This document shows positions 7,657 through 12,666 of a stretch of DNA of 12,666 bases, piece by piece. A program made the position numbers and the translations under genes. Source of the DNA: Acidimicrobiales bacterium (GTDB lineage: Bacteria > Actinomycetota > Acidimicrobiia > Acidimicrobiales > Aldehydirespiratoraceae); contig BQJV01000044.1 of the NCBI GenBank assembly GCA_021604885.1, positions 1 to 12,666 of the forward strand. The letters run 5' to 3'. The notes under the pieces are model-generated. The model saw only the letters and a program-made list of their open reading frames with translations. It was not told the origin of the DNA and did not search any database. The first letter of the stretch is position 1. Every line of letters begins with the position of its first letter.

Positions 7657-7662
7657 AATATA
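7657..7662 (-). promoter_or_regulatory. Candidate -10 element for the dehydrogenase-etfBA unit
   Basis: On the minus strand this reads TATATT, a good -10 hexamer inside the most AT-rich stretch of the region. It lies about 12 bases before the GGAG ribosome binding site and 21 before the GTG start of the dehydrogenase. No convincing -35 hexamer is seen. It overlaps the repeat pair proposed as a GntR site. Confidence 0.45.
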
Positions 7663-7680
7663 TCACTCGTGTATCAGATA
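7659..7680. promoter_or_regulatory. Candidate GntR operator in the divergent intergenic region
   Basis: Two direct TATCA repeats (7661-7665 and 7672-7676) are spaced exactly 11 bp apart, one helical turn. The surrounding 22 bp also form an imperfect palindrome with TAT and ATA ends. The element sits between the divergent GntR regulator and the dehydrogenase and overlaps the -10 of the latter. FCD-type GntR proteins commonly bind such sites next to their own gene; which symmetry is used here is unclear. Confidence 0.4.
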
Positions 7681-7715
7681 GCGTAGGACACGACCTCGAC
7701 CCGGGCAACCACTTC

Positions 7716-8390
7716 ATGACCGATCTCACCCTGAGCGAACAGGCCTACGCCGACCTCCGCACGATGATCGTCAGGCTGGAGCTCGCACCCGGCGACGTCT
7801 TACGCGAGGACGATCTGCGCGAACGGCTCGGCATCGGCCGCACGCCGATCCGCGAGGCGCTCCAGCGACTCGCCCGTGAGCACTTCGTGAACGTGATCCC
7901 CCGCCGCGGCATGTTCGTCGCCGGTATCGAGGTCGGCGAACTCTCGATGCTCTTCGAGACCCGCACCGTGCTCGAGCCCTACGCGGCCCGCCTTGCGGCG
8001 GCCCGGGGCACCGACGAGCACTGGACCGCGATGGGCGACGCGCTGTTGGCGACGAAGGACGCCGCCGACGCCAGTGCCGGCCCGGACAACGAGCAGCTGA
8101 TGGCGATCGACCGCCGGTGCCACGAGCTCATGTGGGCCGCCGCCGGCAATCGCTTCCTGCTCGACACCCTCGACACGCTCTACGCCCAGTCCGACCGGCT
8201 CTGGCACCTCTATCTCGCCGACGTGGCCGACATGGGCCACGCCGTCGAGGAACACGCCGACATCCTCGACGCACTCCGCTCGGGCGACGGCGACCGCGTG
8301 GCTGATCTGGTCGAGGCGCACGTCCGGGCGTTCGACGAGGACATTCGCGCCGCGGTCACTGAGCGACTCGAATCACCGCTCGCCGGCTGA
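7716..8390 (+). CDS. GntR-family regulator, FCD (FadR-like) subgroup
   Basis: A 224-residue GntR regulator with an N-terminal winged helix (about residues 5-70) and an all-helical FCD ligand-binding domain (about 75-215). The DNA-binding signature is seen as LAPGDVLREDDLRERLGIGR (23-42), then TPIREALQRL and IPRRGMFV. Residues Asp132, His136, His180 and His202 match the usual D-x3-H...H...H metal and ligand site of FCD proteins, so a carboxylate-bearing metabolite bound through a metal is expected. ATG 7716 is the family-consistent start but lacks an obvious ribosome binding site. The gene is divergent from the dehydrogenase and shares an 80-bp AT-rich control region with it, so it most likely regulates the demethylation operon and itself. 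Confidence 0.93.
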   Translation: MTDLTLSEQAYADLRTMIVRLELAPGDVLREDDLRERLGIGRTPIREALQRLAREHFVNVIPRRGMFVAGIEVGELSMLFETRTVLEPYAARLAAARGTDEHWTAMGDALLATKDAADASAGPDNEQLMAIDRRCHELMWAAAGNRFLLDTLDTLYAQSDRLWHLYLADVADMGHAVEEHADILDALRSGDGDRVADLVEAHVRAFDEDIRAAVTERLESPLAG

Positions 8391-8425
8391 GGCGGCTGCG
8401 GGGAATTGCACCACGACAGTCGACC

Positions 8426-8442
8426 TGCCACGCTCGGTGGCA
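8426..8442 (+). other. Short hairpin before the first lipoprotein gene
   Basis: TGCCAC (8426-8431) and GTGGCA (8437-8442) form a perfect 6-bp stem with a 5-base loop, located between the GntR stop and the first lipoprotein start. No T-run follows, so a strong intrinsic terminator is unlikely. The left arm lies where the paralog at 9754 has a matching upstream sequence (TGGCACGATCG at 9720), but the hairpin itself is not conserved there. Confidence 0.3.
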
Positions 8443-8462
8443 AGCTCAGTTGGGGGAATCTG

Positions 8463-9167
8463 ATGTATCGAGTGGTCCGGACCGTTGCGGTCCTTGCCGT
8501 CCTGTCCTATGTCGCCGTCGCATGCAACCCGGCGGTCGACTGGTCCGCCGGGGGCGACGAACGCCGATGGTGGTGCGATCCGACCGACACGGACGTCAAC
8601 GACGGCCATGGCGGCGGCGATCACGGCGGCCATCACTTCCCCTACACCGAGGACAAGGGCCCGCTGAGCTGGCAGGACTGCGCAATCAACGCGTTCGTCA
8701 TCGAGCGCGGCGCGGCGGAAGCCGCCCTCTACCCGACGAAGGCGATCGCCGAAGCGAACGGCTGGCACTGGCTCGCTCCGTGGATCCCCGGCCAGGGAAC
8801 CCATCACGTACGCGACTCCGGCGTGCCGACGAGCATCGACTTCTCCGGCCCGACGATGCTCATGTACGACGGCAACGGGAACAACGCCCCGCTCACCGGC
8901 ATGGTCTGGGCCGTCGAGTCCGGACACATGCCTCCCGACGGGTTCGCCGGCGACAACGACCACTGGCACGCCCACCAGGTGCTCTGCTACACGGGCCTGC
9001 CGGACAACCCGTTCATCGTCGGCGACAACATCAGCGACGCTCTCTGCACGTCGCGCGGGGGCGTCAACGTTGATGCGTCGGCCAGCTGGCTCGTCCACGT
9101 CTGGCTCCCGGTGTACGACGACTGGATCGCCACGGACATCTTCAACAAGGAACATCCGGGCATCTGA
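8463..9167 (+). CDS. Histidine-rich lipoprotein of unknown function, paralog 1
   Basis: A 234-residue predicted lipoprotein that I do not recognise as a named family. It has a basic N-terminus, a hydrophobic segment and the lipobox AVAC with the lipidated Cys21, so it should be anchored outside the membrane. The mature part begins CNPAVDWSAGGDERRWWC and has a His/Gly cluster (DGHGGGDHGGHH), then FPYTEDKG, SWQDC, APWIPGQGTHHV, GDNDHWHAHQ and HVWLP motifs. Four further cysteines are shared with the paralog at 9754. Clustered His and Asp residues would fit metal binding, but this is only an inference. ATG 8463 follows a GGGGGA ribosome site and aligns with the paralog's start; an upstream in-frame start at 8406 lacks a signal-like sequence. 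It lies downstream of the GntR gene, before a second lipoprotein gene 17 bp away. Confidence 0.85.
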   Translation: MYRVVRTVAVLAVLSYVAVACNPAVDWSAGGDERRWWCDPTDTDVNDGHGGGDHGGHHFPYTEDKGPLSWQDCAINAFVIERGAAEAALYPTKAIAEANGWHWLAPWIPGQGTHHVRDSGVPTSIDFSGPTMLMYDGNGNNAPLTGMVWAVESGHMPPDGFAGDNDHWHAHQVLCYTGLPDNPFIVGDNISDALCTSRGGVNVDASASWLVHVWLPVYDDWIATDIFNKEHPGI

Positions 9168-9184
9168 CGATCGGGCACCAGCCG

Positions 9185-9682
9185 ATGCGAGCCATTGCGG
9201 TGGTGTTCGTCGCGCTCGTCGTCGCGGCGGGTTGCGGCGCGGCAGAGGACCGCGAGGCGCAGGCGGTCGAGGACCAGCTGGAAGCGGAACTGAACGACGA
9301 CGCCGAGGTCACCGTCGACCCCGACAGCGACTCGGTCACCGTCGAGGACGACAACGGCTCGTTCACGAGCGGTGTCGACCTGCCACGCCCTGACTGGCTC
9401 GACCCCGCCGTCCCGTTGCCCGACGACTTCTCCTTCGACACGCTGCTGACGGTCGGCGACATCATGTCGGCCCGGGGCGCGACGAATCTCGACGCCGAGG
9501 CGCTGGCGGCGTTCTACACGGACGCGTTGACCGATCTCGGTTGGTCGATCGACGCGGACGTCGCTGTGGAGCCGGGCTTCTTCCAGCTCTTCACGACGGA
9601 TCGGCACGGGCAGCAGCTCGACATCGAGCTGGTCCAGGAGAAACTCGCTTTCGTCGTCGGGCGGGTCCGGCCCGACGGCTGA
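9185..9682 (+). CDS. Small acidic lipoprotein of unknown function
   Basis: A 165-residue predicted lipoprotein with a short signal peptide and the lipobox AAGC (Cys17). After the lipid anchor comes a very acidic linker rich in Asp and Glu (about 20-55). A compact domain follows (about 65-165), containing PLPDDFSFDTL, an AEALAAFYTDALTDLGWSID segment and a beta-rich end LFTTDRHGQQLDIELV. The alternation of an FYTDAL helix and GW-containing strand resembles small extracytoplasmic lipoprotein domains of actinobacteria, but I cannot name a family. ATG 9185 is the only good start; there is no clear ribosome binding site. It sits between the two paralogous lipoprotein genes with gaps of 17 and 71 bp, so the three could be co-transcribed and work together at the cell surface. 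Confidence 0.8.
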   Translation: MRAIAVVFVALVVAAGCGAAEDREAQAVEDQLEAELNDDAEVTVDPDSDSVTVEDDNGSFTSGVDLPRPDWLDPAVPLPDDFSFDTLLTVGDIMSARGATNLDAEALAAFYTDALTDLGWSIDADVAVEPGFFQLFTTDRHGQQLDIELVQEKLAFVVGRVRPDG

Positions 9683-9753
9683 CGAGCGACCGACGAGTTC
9701 GCGCGCAGGCCCTCGGCCGTGGCACGATCGTCGAGGCTCACCGGGAGAACCTC

Positions 9754-10461
9754 ATGATGCGAACTCGACTCATCCGTACCGTCGCCCTCGTCGGCGCCCT
9801 CGCCTTCACCGCCGTGGCGTGCAACCCCGCGGTGGACTGGTCGGCCGGAGGGGACGAGAGGCGCTATTGGTGCGACCCCGCCGACACGGAGGTAAACGAC
9901 GGCCACGGCGGCGGGCACGCGGGTCACGACTTCCCCTACACGGAGGAGAAGGGGGCGCTGAGCTGGCAGGACTGCGCACTGAACGCGTTCTTCATCGAGC
10001 ACGGAGCTGCGCAGGCCGCGCTGTACCCGACCAAGTCGATCGCCGAGGCCAACGGGTGGCTCTGGCTCGCTCCGTGGATCCCCGGCCAGGGGACCCATCA
10101 CGTGTCACCGAACGGGATCCCGACGACCTTCGACCCCAGTCAGCCGACGATGCTGATGTTCGACGGGAACGACGACGACGCGCCGCTGACGGGCATGGTC
10201 TGGGCCGTCAACCAGCCCCCCGGTTCGCACCCGCCGGACGGATTCGCGGGCGACAACGACCATTGGCACAGCCACCAGTCGCTCTGTTTCGACTCCTCCG
10301 CCTTCATCATCGGCGACAGCATCTCGGATGAGGAGTGCGCAGCGCGCGGCGGCGTGAACCTCGACACCTCCGGGCTGTGGCTCGTCCATGTCTGGCTGCC
10401 CGAGTACGAGGGCTGGCAGACCACCGATATCTTCAACAAGGTCCACCCCGACATCAACTGA
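9754..10461 (+). CDS. Histidine-rich lipoprotein of unknown function, paralog 2
   Basis: A 235-residue predicted lipoprotein, about 70% identical by eye to the product of 8463-9167. It has an MMRTRLIRT n-region, a hydrophobic segment and lipobox AVAC with Cys23. Conserved blocks shared with the paralog are CNPAVDWSAGGDERR, VNDGHGGG, LSWQDC, AALYPTK, APWIPGQGTHHV, APLTGMVWAV, PPDGFAGDNDHWH, WLVHVWLP and TDIFNK. These invariant patches, with conserved Cys, His and Trp, probably form the functional site. The middle (about 120-160 of the protein) and the segment after the second-last Cys differ most. ATG 9754 is preceded by GGGAG at a spacing of 6 and aligns with the paralog's start; ATG 9757 is an alternative. 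The function is unknown. Confidence 0.85.
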   Translation: MMRTRLIRTVALVGALAFTAVACNPAVDWSAGGDERRYWCDPADTEVNDGHGGGHAGHDFPYTEEKGALSWQDCALNAFFIEHGAAQAALYPTKSIAEANGWLWLAPWIPGQGTHHVSPNGIPTTFDPSQPTMLMFDGNDDDAPLTGMVWAVNQPPGSHPPDGFAGDNDHWHSHQSLCFDSSAFIIGDSISDEECAARGGVNLDTSGLWLVHVWLPEYEGWQTTDIFNKVHPDIN

Positions 10462-10462
10462 C

Positions 10463-10629
10463 GGAACGGAAGTCGACCTGGTGACCGGCCGGATCGTCGC
10501 CGACCCGCGGGTGAGCCGGTCGGCTGGGTGCAGGTGGACGTCGTCCACACGTACGCGACCACCCACACGGAGGTCGGCTACGAGGCCACCGTCGTGAGCG
10601 ACGCGGCGGATCCCGCCGCCGGAGGGTAG
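10463..10629 (+). pseudogene. Possible short gene or gene remnant with one frameshift
   Basis: This gap between the lipoprotein and fhs shows coding-like bias in two successive frames. From 10463 the frame reading GTEVDLVTGRIVADPR has GC-rich third positions. From 10510 the preceding frame reads GEPVGWVQVDVVHTYATTHT and continues to TAG 10627-10629, with about 90% GC third positions. Restoring one G in the run at 10509-10511 would join them into a single product of about 50 residues or more. GTG 10481, with GGAAG upstream, is a possible start. I recognise no family. It may be a decayed gene, the tail of a deleted gene, a sequencing error, or chance. Confidence 0.35.
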
Positions 10630-10646
10630 CCCTCGCGAGTGAAGGT

Positions 10647-10667
10647 CTGTTCCACCATGCGGAACAG
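10647..10667. promoter_or_regulatory. Palindromic operator upstream of fhs, site 1
   Basis: CTGTTCC (10647-10653) and GGAACAG (10661-10667) flank a 7-bp spacer (ACCATGC). The half-sites and spacing are identical to the palindrome before the IclR gene at 818-838, and 17 of 21 bases match. It lies 25 bp before the -10 candidate of fhs. Binding by the IclR protein encoded at 866-1612 is an inference. Confidence 0.75.
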
Positions 10668-10685
10668 TCCCACAATTCGGAACAG
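10665..10685. promoter_or_regulatory. Overlapping degenerate operator upstream of fhs, site 2
   Basis: CAGTCCC (10665-10671) and GGAACAG (10679-10685) around a 7-bp spacer match site 1 at 17 of 21 positions. The right half is perfect and the left half has two changes. Its first three bases are the last three of site 1, giving an 18-bp centre-to-centre period. It occupies the -35 region of the fhs promoter candidate. Paired sites suggest cooperative binding of more than one regulator dimer. Confidence 0.6.
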
Positions 10686-10691
10686 AAATGC

Positions 10692-10697
10692 TATGGT
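10692..10697 (+). promoter_or_regulatory. Candidate -10 element for fhs
   Basis: TATGGT fits the TANNNT -10 pattern and lies 6 bp downstream of operator site 2. Transcription would begin near 10704, leaving a leader of about 40 bases before the GTG start. No clear -35 hexamer is present because that region is filled by the palindromes, which could mean activator-dependent initiation. Confidence 0.45.
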
Positions 10698-10743
10698 GAC
10701 GTCGCTTCCCCGCCGATGGAGGGGACATGCCAAGGGGGACACG

Positions 10744-12441
10744 GTGAGTTTTCCGTCCGATCTGGAAATCGCGAACGGCGCCAGCCTCAAGCCGCTCGGC
10801 GAGATCGCGAATGCCGCCGGCATCCCCGAGCACTGCCTCGAGCCCTACGGCGTGGGTGCCGCCAAGATCCAGCTCGACGCGATCGAGCAGATGCAGGACC
10901 GCCCCCGCGCGAAGTACGTCGTCGTCTCCGCCATCACGCCGACGCCGCTCGGCGAAGGCAAGACCACGACCACGGTCGGGCTGGGGCAGGCGTTCCAACA
11001 CATCGGGAGCTCCGCGACGATCGCGATCCGCCAACCGTCGATGGGTCCGACCTTCGGCATCAAGGGCGGCGCAGCCGGGGGCGGCTACAGCCAGGTCGTG
11101 CCGATGGAGCTGTTCAACCTCCATCTCACCGGCGACATGCACGCCGTGACCGCGGCACACAACCTCTGCTCAGCCCTGCTCGACGCCCACCTGTACCACG
11201 GCAACGACGCCGGCTTCGACGTCCACAACATCACCTGGCGACGGGTGCTCGACGTCAACGACCGCGCCCTGCGCAACACCGTCATCGGCCTGGGCGGTCG
11301 CCTCGACGGCATCCCGCGCGAGACCGGCTTCGACATCACCGCCGCCTCGGAGGTCATGGCCACGCTGGCGCTGTGCACCTCGCTCCAGGATCTGCGGACC
11401 CGCCTCGGACGGATCGTGCTCGGCTACTCGAAGGCCGGCACCCCGATCACGGCGGAGGAGATCGGCGCGGCCGGATCGATGGCCGTGATCCTGAAGGAGG
11501 CGATCAAGCCGAACCTGATGCAGACGCTGGAGAACACCCCCGCACTCGTCCACACCGGCCCGTTCGGCAACATCGCGACCGGCAACTCGTCGATCGTCGC
11601 CGATCAGATCGGCATCCACACCAGCGACTTCCTTCTCACCGAGGCGGGCTTCGGTGCGGACATGGGCGCCGAACGGTTCTTCAACATCAAGTGCCGCTAC
11701 TCCGGGCTCGCCCCCGACGCGGCGGTACTCGTCGCCACCGTGCGCGGGCTCAAGGCCCACTCCGGCAACCACAAGATCGTCGCCGGCAAGCCACTCCCCG
11801 ATGCCATCCTCGCGGCGAACCCCGACGAGGTGCACCAGGGCGGCGCCAACCTGCGCAAGCAGTTGGAGAACATGCGGATCCACGGCTGCACGCCCGTCGT
11901 CGCGATCAATGTCTTCCCCGGCGATCACGACGAGGACATCGCCGCGATCCACGAGATCGCCGCCGAGTACGGCGCCCGCGCCGCCGTCTCGACGCACTTC
12001 TCCGACGGCGGCAAGGGTGCCGCCGAACTCGCCACCGCCATCAAGGAGGCCGCCGAGGAGGAGTCGCAGTTCGCGGTCCTCTACCCCGACGACGCGTCGC
12101 TGAAGGACAAGATCCACGCCGTCGCGACGAAGGTCTACGGCGCCGACGGCGTCGAGTACACGGCCCAAGCGGACAAGCAGCTGGCGACCTACACCGACGC
12201 CGGCTTCGACACGCTGCCGGTCTGCATCGCGAAGCAACACCTCTCGCTGAGCCACGACGCGAGCCTCAAGGGCGCACCGACCGGCTGGACGCTCCCGGTT
12301 CGGGAGGTGCGCGCCTCCGTCGGCGCCGGGTTCATCTATCCGATCTGCGGCGACATGCGGACCATGCCCGGTCTCGGCAAGACCCCGGCGGCCCACGCCA
12401 TCGACATCGACGCCGACGGCAACGTCGTGAACCTGAGCTAG
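10744..12441 (+). CDS. fhs: Formate-tetrahydrofolate ligase
   Basis: A 565-residue, full-length formate-THF ligase (10-formyl-THF synthetase), close to the usual length of about 556. It interconverts formate, ATP and THF with 10-formyl-THF. The ATP-binding loop is TPTPLGEGKTT (65-75). The first family signature, GIKGGAAGGGY (105-115), is intact and is followed by SQVVPMELFNLHLTGDMHAV. The second signature region reads VATVRGLKAHSGN and departs slightly from the usual VATVRALKxHGG. GTG 10744 is chosen because MSFPSDLEIA matches the family N-terminus and AGGGGG (10733-10738) is a well-spaced ribosome site; ATG 10693 would start inside the promoter. In a methylated-amine catabolism context it may release formate with ATP gain, or fix formate for biosynthesis. 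It is followed 13 bp later by an MTHFR-like gene, so the two are probably co-transcribed. Confidence 0.97.
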   Translation: MSFPSDLEIANGASLKPLGEIANAAGIPEHCLEPYGVGAAKIQLDAIEQMQDRPRAKYVVVSAITPTPLGEGKTTTTVGLGQAFQHIGSSATIAIRQPSMGPTFGIKGGAAGGGYSQVVPMELFNLHLTGDMHAVTAAHNLCSALLDAHLYHGNDAGFDVHNITWRRVLDVNDRALRNTVIGLGGRLDGIPRETGFDITAASEVMATLALCTSLQDLRTRLGRIVLGYSKAGTPITAEEIGAAGSMAVILKEAIKPNLMQTLENTPALVHTGPFGNIATGNSSIVADQIGIHTSDFLLTEAGFGADMGAERFFNIKCRYSGLAPDAAVLVATVRGLKAHSGNHKIVAGKPLPDAILAANPDEVHQGGANLRKQLENMRIHGCTPVVAINVFPGDHDEDIAAIHEIAAEYGARAAVSTHFSDGGKGAAELATAIKEAAEEESQFAVLYPDDASLKDKIHAVATKVYGADGVEYTAQADKQLATYTDAGFDTLPVCIAKQHLSLSHDASLKGAPTGWTLPVREVRASVGAGFIYPICGDMRTMPGLGKTPAAHAIDIDADGNVVNLS

Positions 12442-12454
12442 GAGCAGATCTGCG

Positions 12455-12666
12455 TTGAGCGCGACCGCCTACTCCTTCCGCCGGGGCCCCAGGGCCATCA
12501 CCGATCCGGTCGTGCGCGGTGCGGTCGAGGACATGGCCTACGAGCTCATCCCGGTGAAGAACCTGGCGGCGAGGATCCCCGAGCTGCCGGCGAACGCCCG
12601 CATCTCGGTGACGGCCTCGCCGATGAAGACGCTCGAGGAGACGCTCGACGTCTGCGCCGACCTGCT
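12455..12666 (+). CDS. Methylenetetrahydrofolate reductase-like protein, 5' part
   Basis: The first 70 codons of a gene that runs off the window. The product contains YELIPVKNLAARIPELPAN and ISVTASPMKTLEETLDVCAD. These resemble the N-terminal strand-helix pattern of the actinobacterial MetF-like methylenetetrahydrofolate reductase barrel (YELIP...VTxSPxKxxExTLD). The role would be reduction of 5,10-methylene-THF to 5-methyl-THF, or the reverse oxidation. The start is TTG 12455, the only start-type codon in this frame after the last in-frame stop; AGGAG lies 10 bases upstream, slightly far. The 13-bp gap from fhs suggests one operon and supports a folate C1 function. The assignment rests on only 70 residues. 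Confidence 0.7.
   Translation, partial: MSATAYSFRRGPRAITDPVVRGAVEDMAYELIPVKNLAARIPELPANARISVTASPMKTLEETLDVCADL

Larger units (their letters stand above)
8426..10461 (+). repeat. Tandem gene duplication, two divergent copies
   Basis: Copy 1 (8426-9167) and copy 2 (9720-10461) each contain a lipoprotein gene and about 35 bases of its leader. The leaders share TGSCACGMTCG, then GCTCA, then a G-rich ribosome binding region ending AAYCTSATG. The encoded mature proteins are about 70% identical by eye. A different lipoprotein gene (9185-9682) lies between the copies. The protein divergence suggests an old duplication kept by selection. Confidence 0.8.

Noticed and set aside
8595..8640. GGC-rich short repeat coding for the His/Gly cluster, considered as a DNA repeat
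   Set aside because: It is explained by the protein sequence DGHGGGDHGGHH and is not a regular tandem repeat.
11170..12396. A 408-codon minus-strand frame opposite fhs
   Set aside because: Fhs is full length with intact motifs on the + strand; the antisense product is typical GC-driven low-complexity sequence.
10716..12458. A 580-codon + strand frame overlapping fhs in another frame
   Set aside because: It is Arg-rich throughout, lacks motifs and is fully overlapped by the authentic fhs frame.

Overview
The window is very GC-rich, with GC-biased third codon positions. It encodes an F420/PPOX-type oxidoreductase and extracytoplasmic lipoproteins, and at least one gene looks leaderless. This suggests a high-GC actinobacterium, possibly an Acidimicrobiia-type lineage. 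That assignment is an inference from style and gene families; no rRNA or other marker beyond a partial prolyl-tRNA synthetase is present.

Layout. Positions 1-803 hold the 3' part of proS. An IclR-type regulator (866-1612) follows, with a strong 7-7-7 palindrome just upstream. It converges with a small PPOX-family flavin/F420 protein (1616-2056, minus), which is divergent from an amidohydrolase-2 family enzyme (2095-3291). Next is a minus-strand block: a folate-dependent demethylating flavoprotein of the dimethylglycine/sarcosine dehydrogenase family (5113-7635), then etfB and etfA (5040 down to 3314). A GntR/FCD regulator (7716-8390) is divergent from the dehydrogenase. Three lipoprotein genes follow (8463-9167, 9185-9682, 9754-10461); the first and third are tandem paralogs about 70% identical. 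A probable frameshifted gene remnant (about 10463-10629) separates them from fhs, formate-tetrahydrofolate ligase (10744-12441). The 5' end of a methylenetetrahydrofolate-reductase-like gene (12455-12666) closes the window.

How it may work together. The central theme is one-carbon metabolism. The flavoprotein should demethylate an N-methylated amine and pass the methyl-derived carbon to tetrahydrofolate. EtfAB should take the electrons. Fhs and the MTHFR-like protein act on the folate-bound C1 units. The true substrate cannot be read from the sequence.

Regulation. Two local regulators are present. The most striking signal is that the palindrome before the IclR gene (CTGTTCC-N7-GGAACAG) occurs again almost 10 kb away, directly upstream of fhs, together with an overlapping degenerate second copy. 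This suggests that the IclR protein controls both itself and fhs. The AT-rich gap between the GntR gene and the dehydrogenase is the likely control region for the demethylation genes. I found no CRISPR array, tRNA, rRNA, insertion sequence or phage gene. No gene-free stretch exceeds 300 bases; the longest (10462-10743) holds the remnant, the operators and the fhs promoter.
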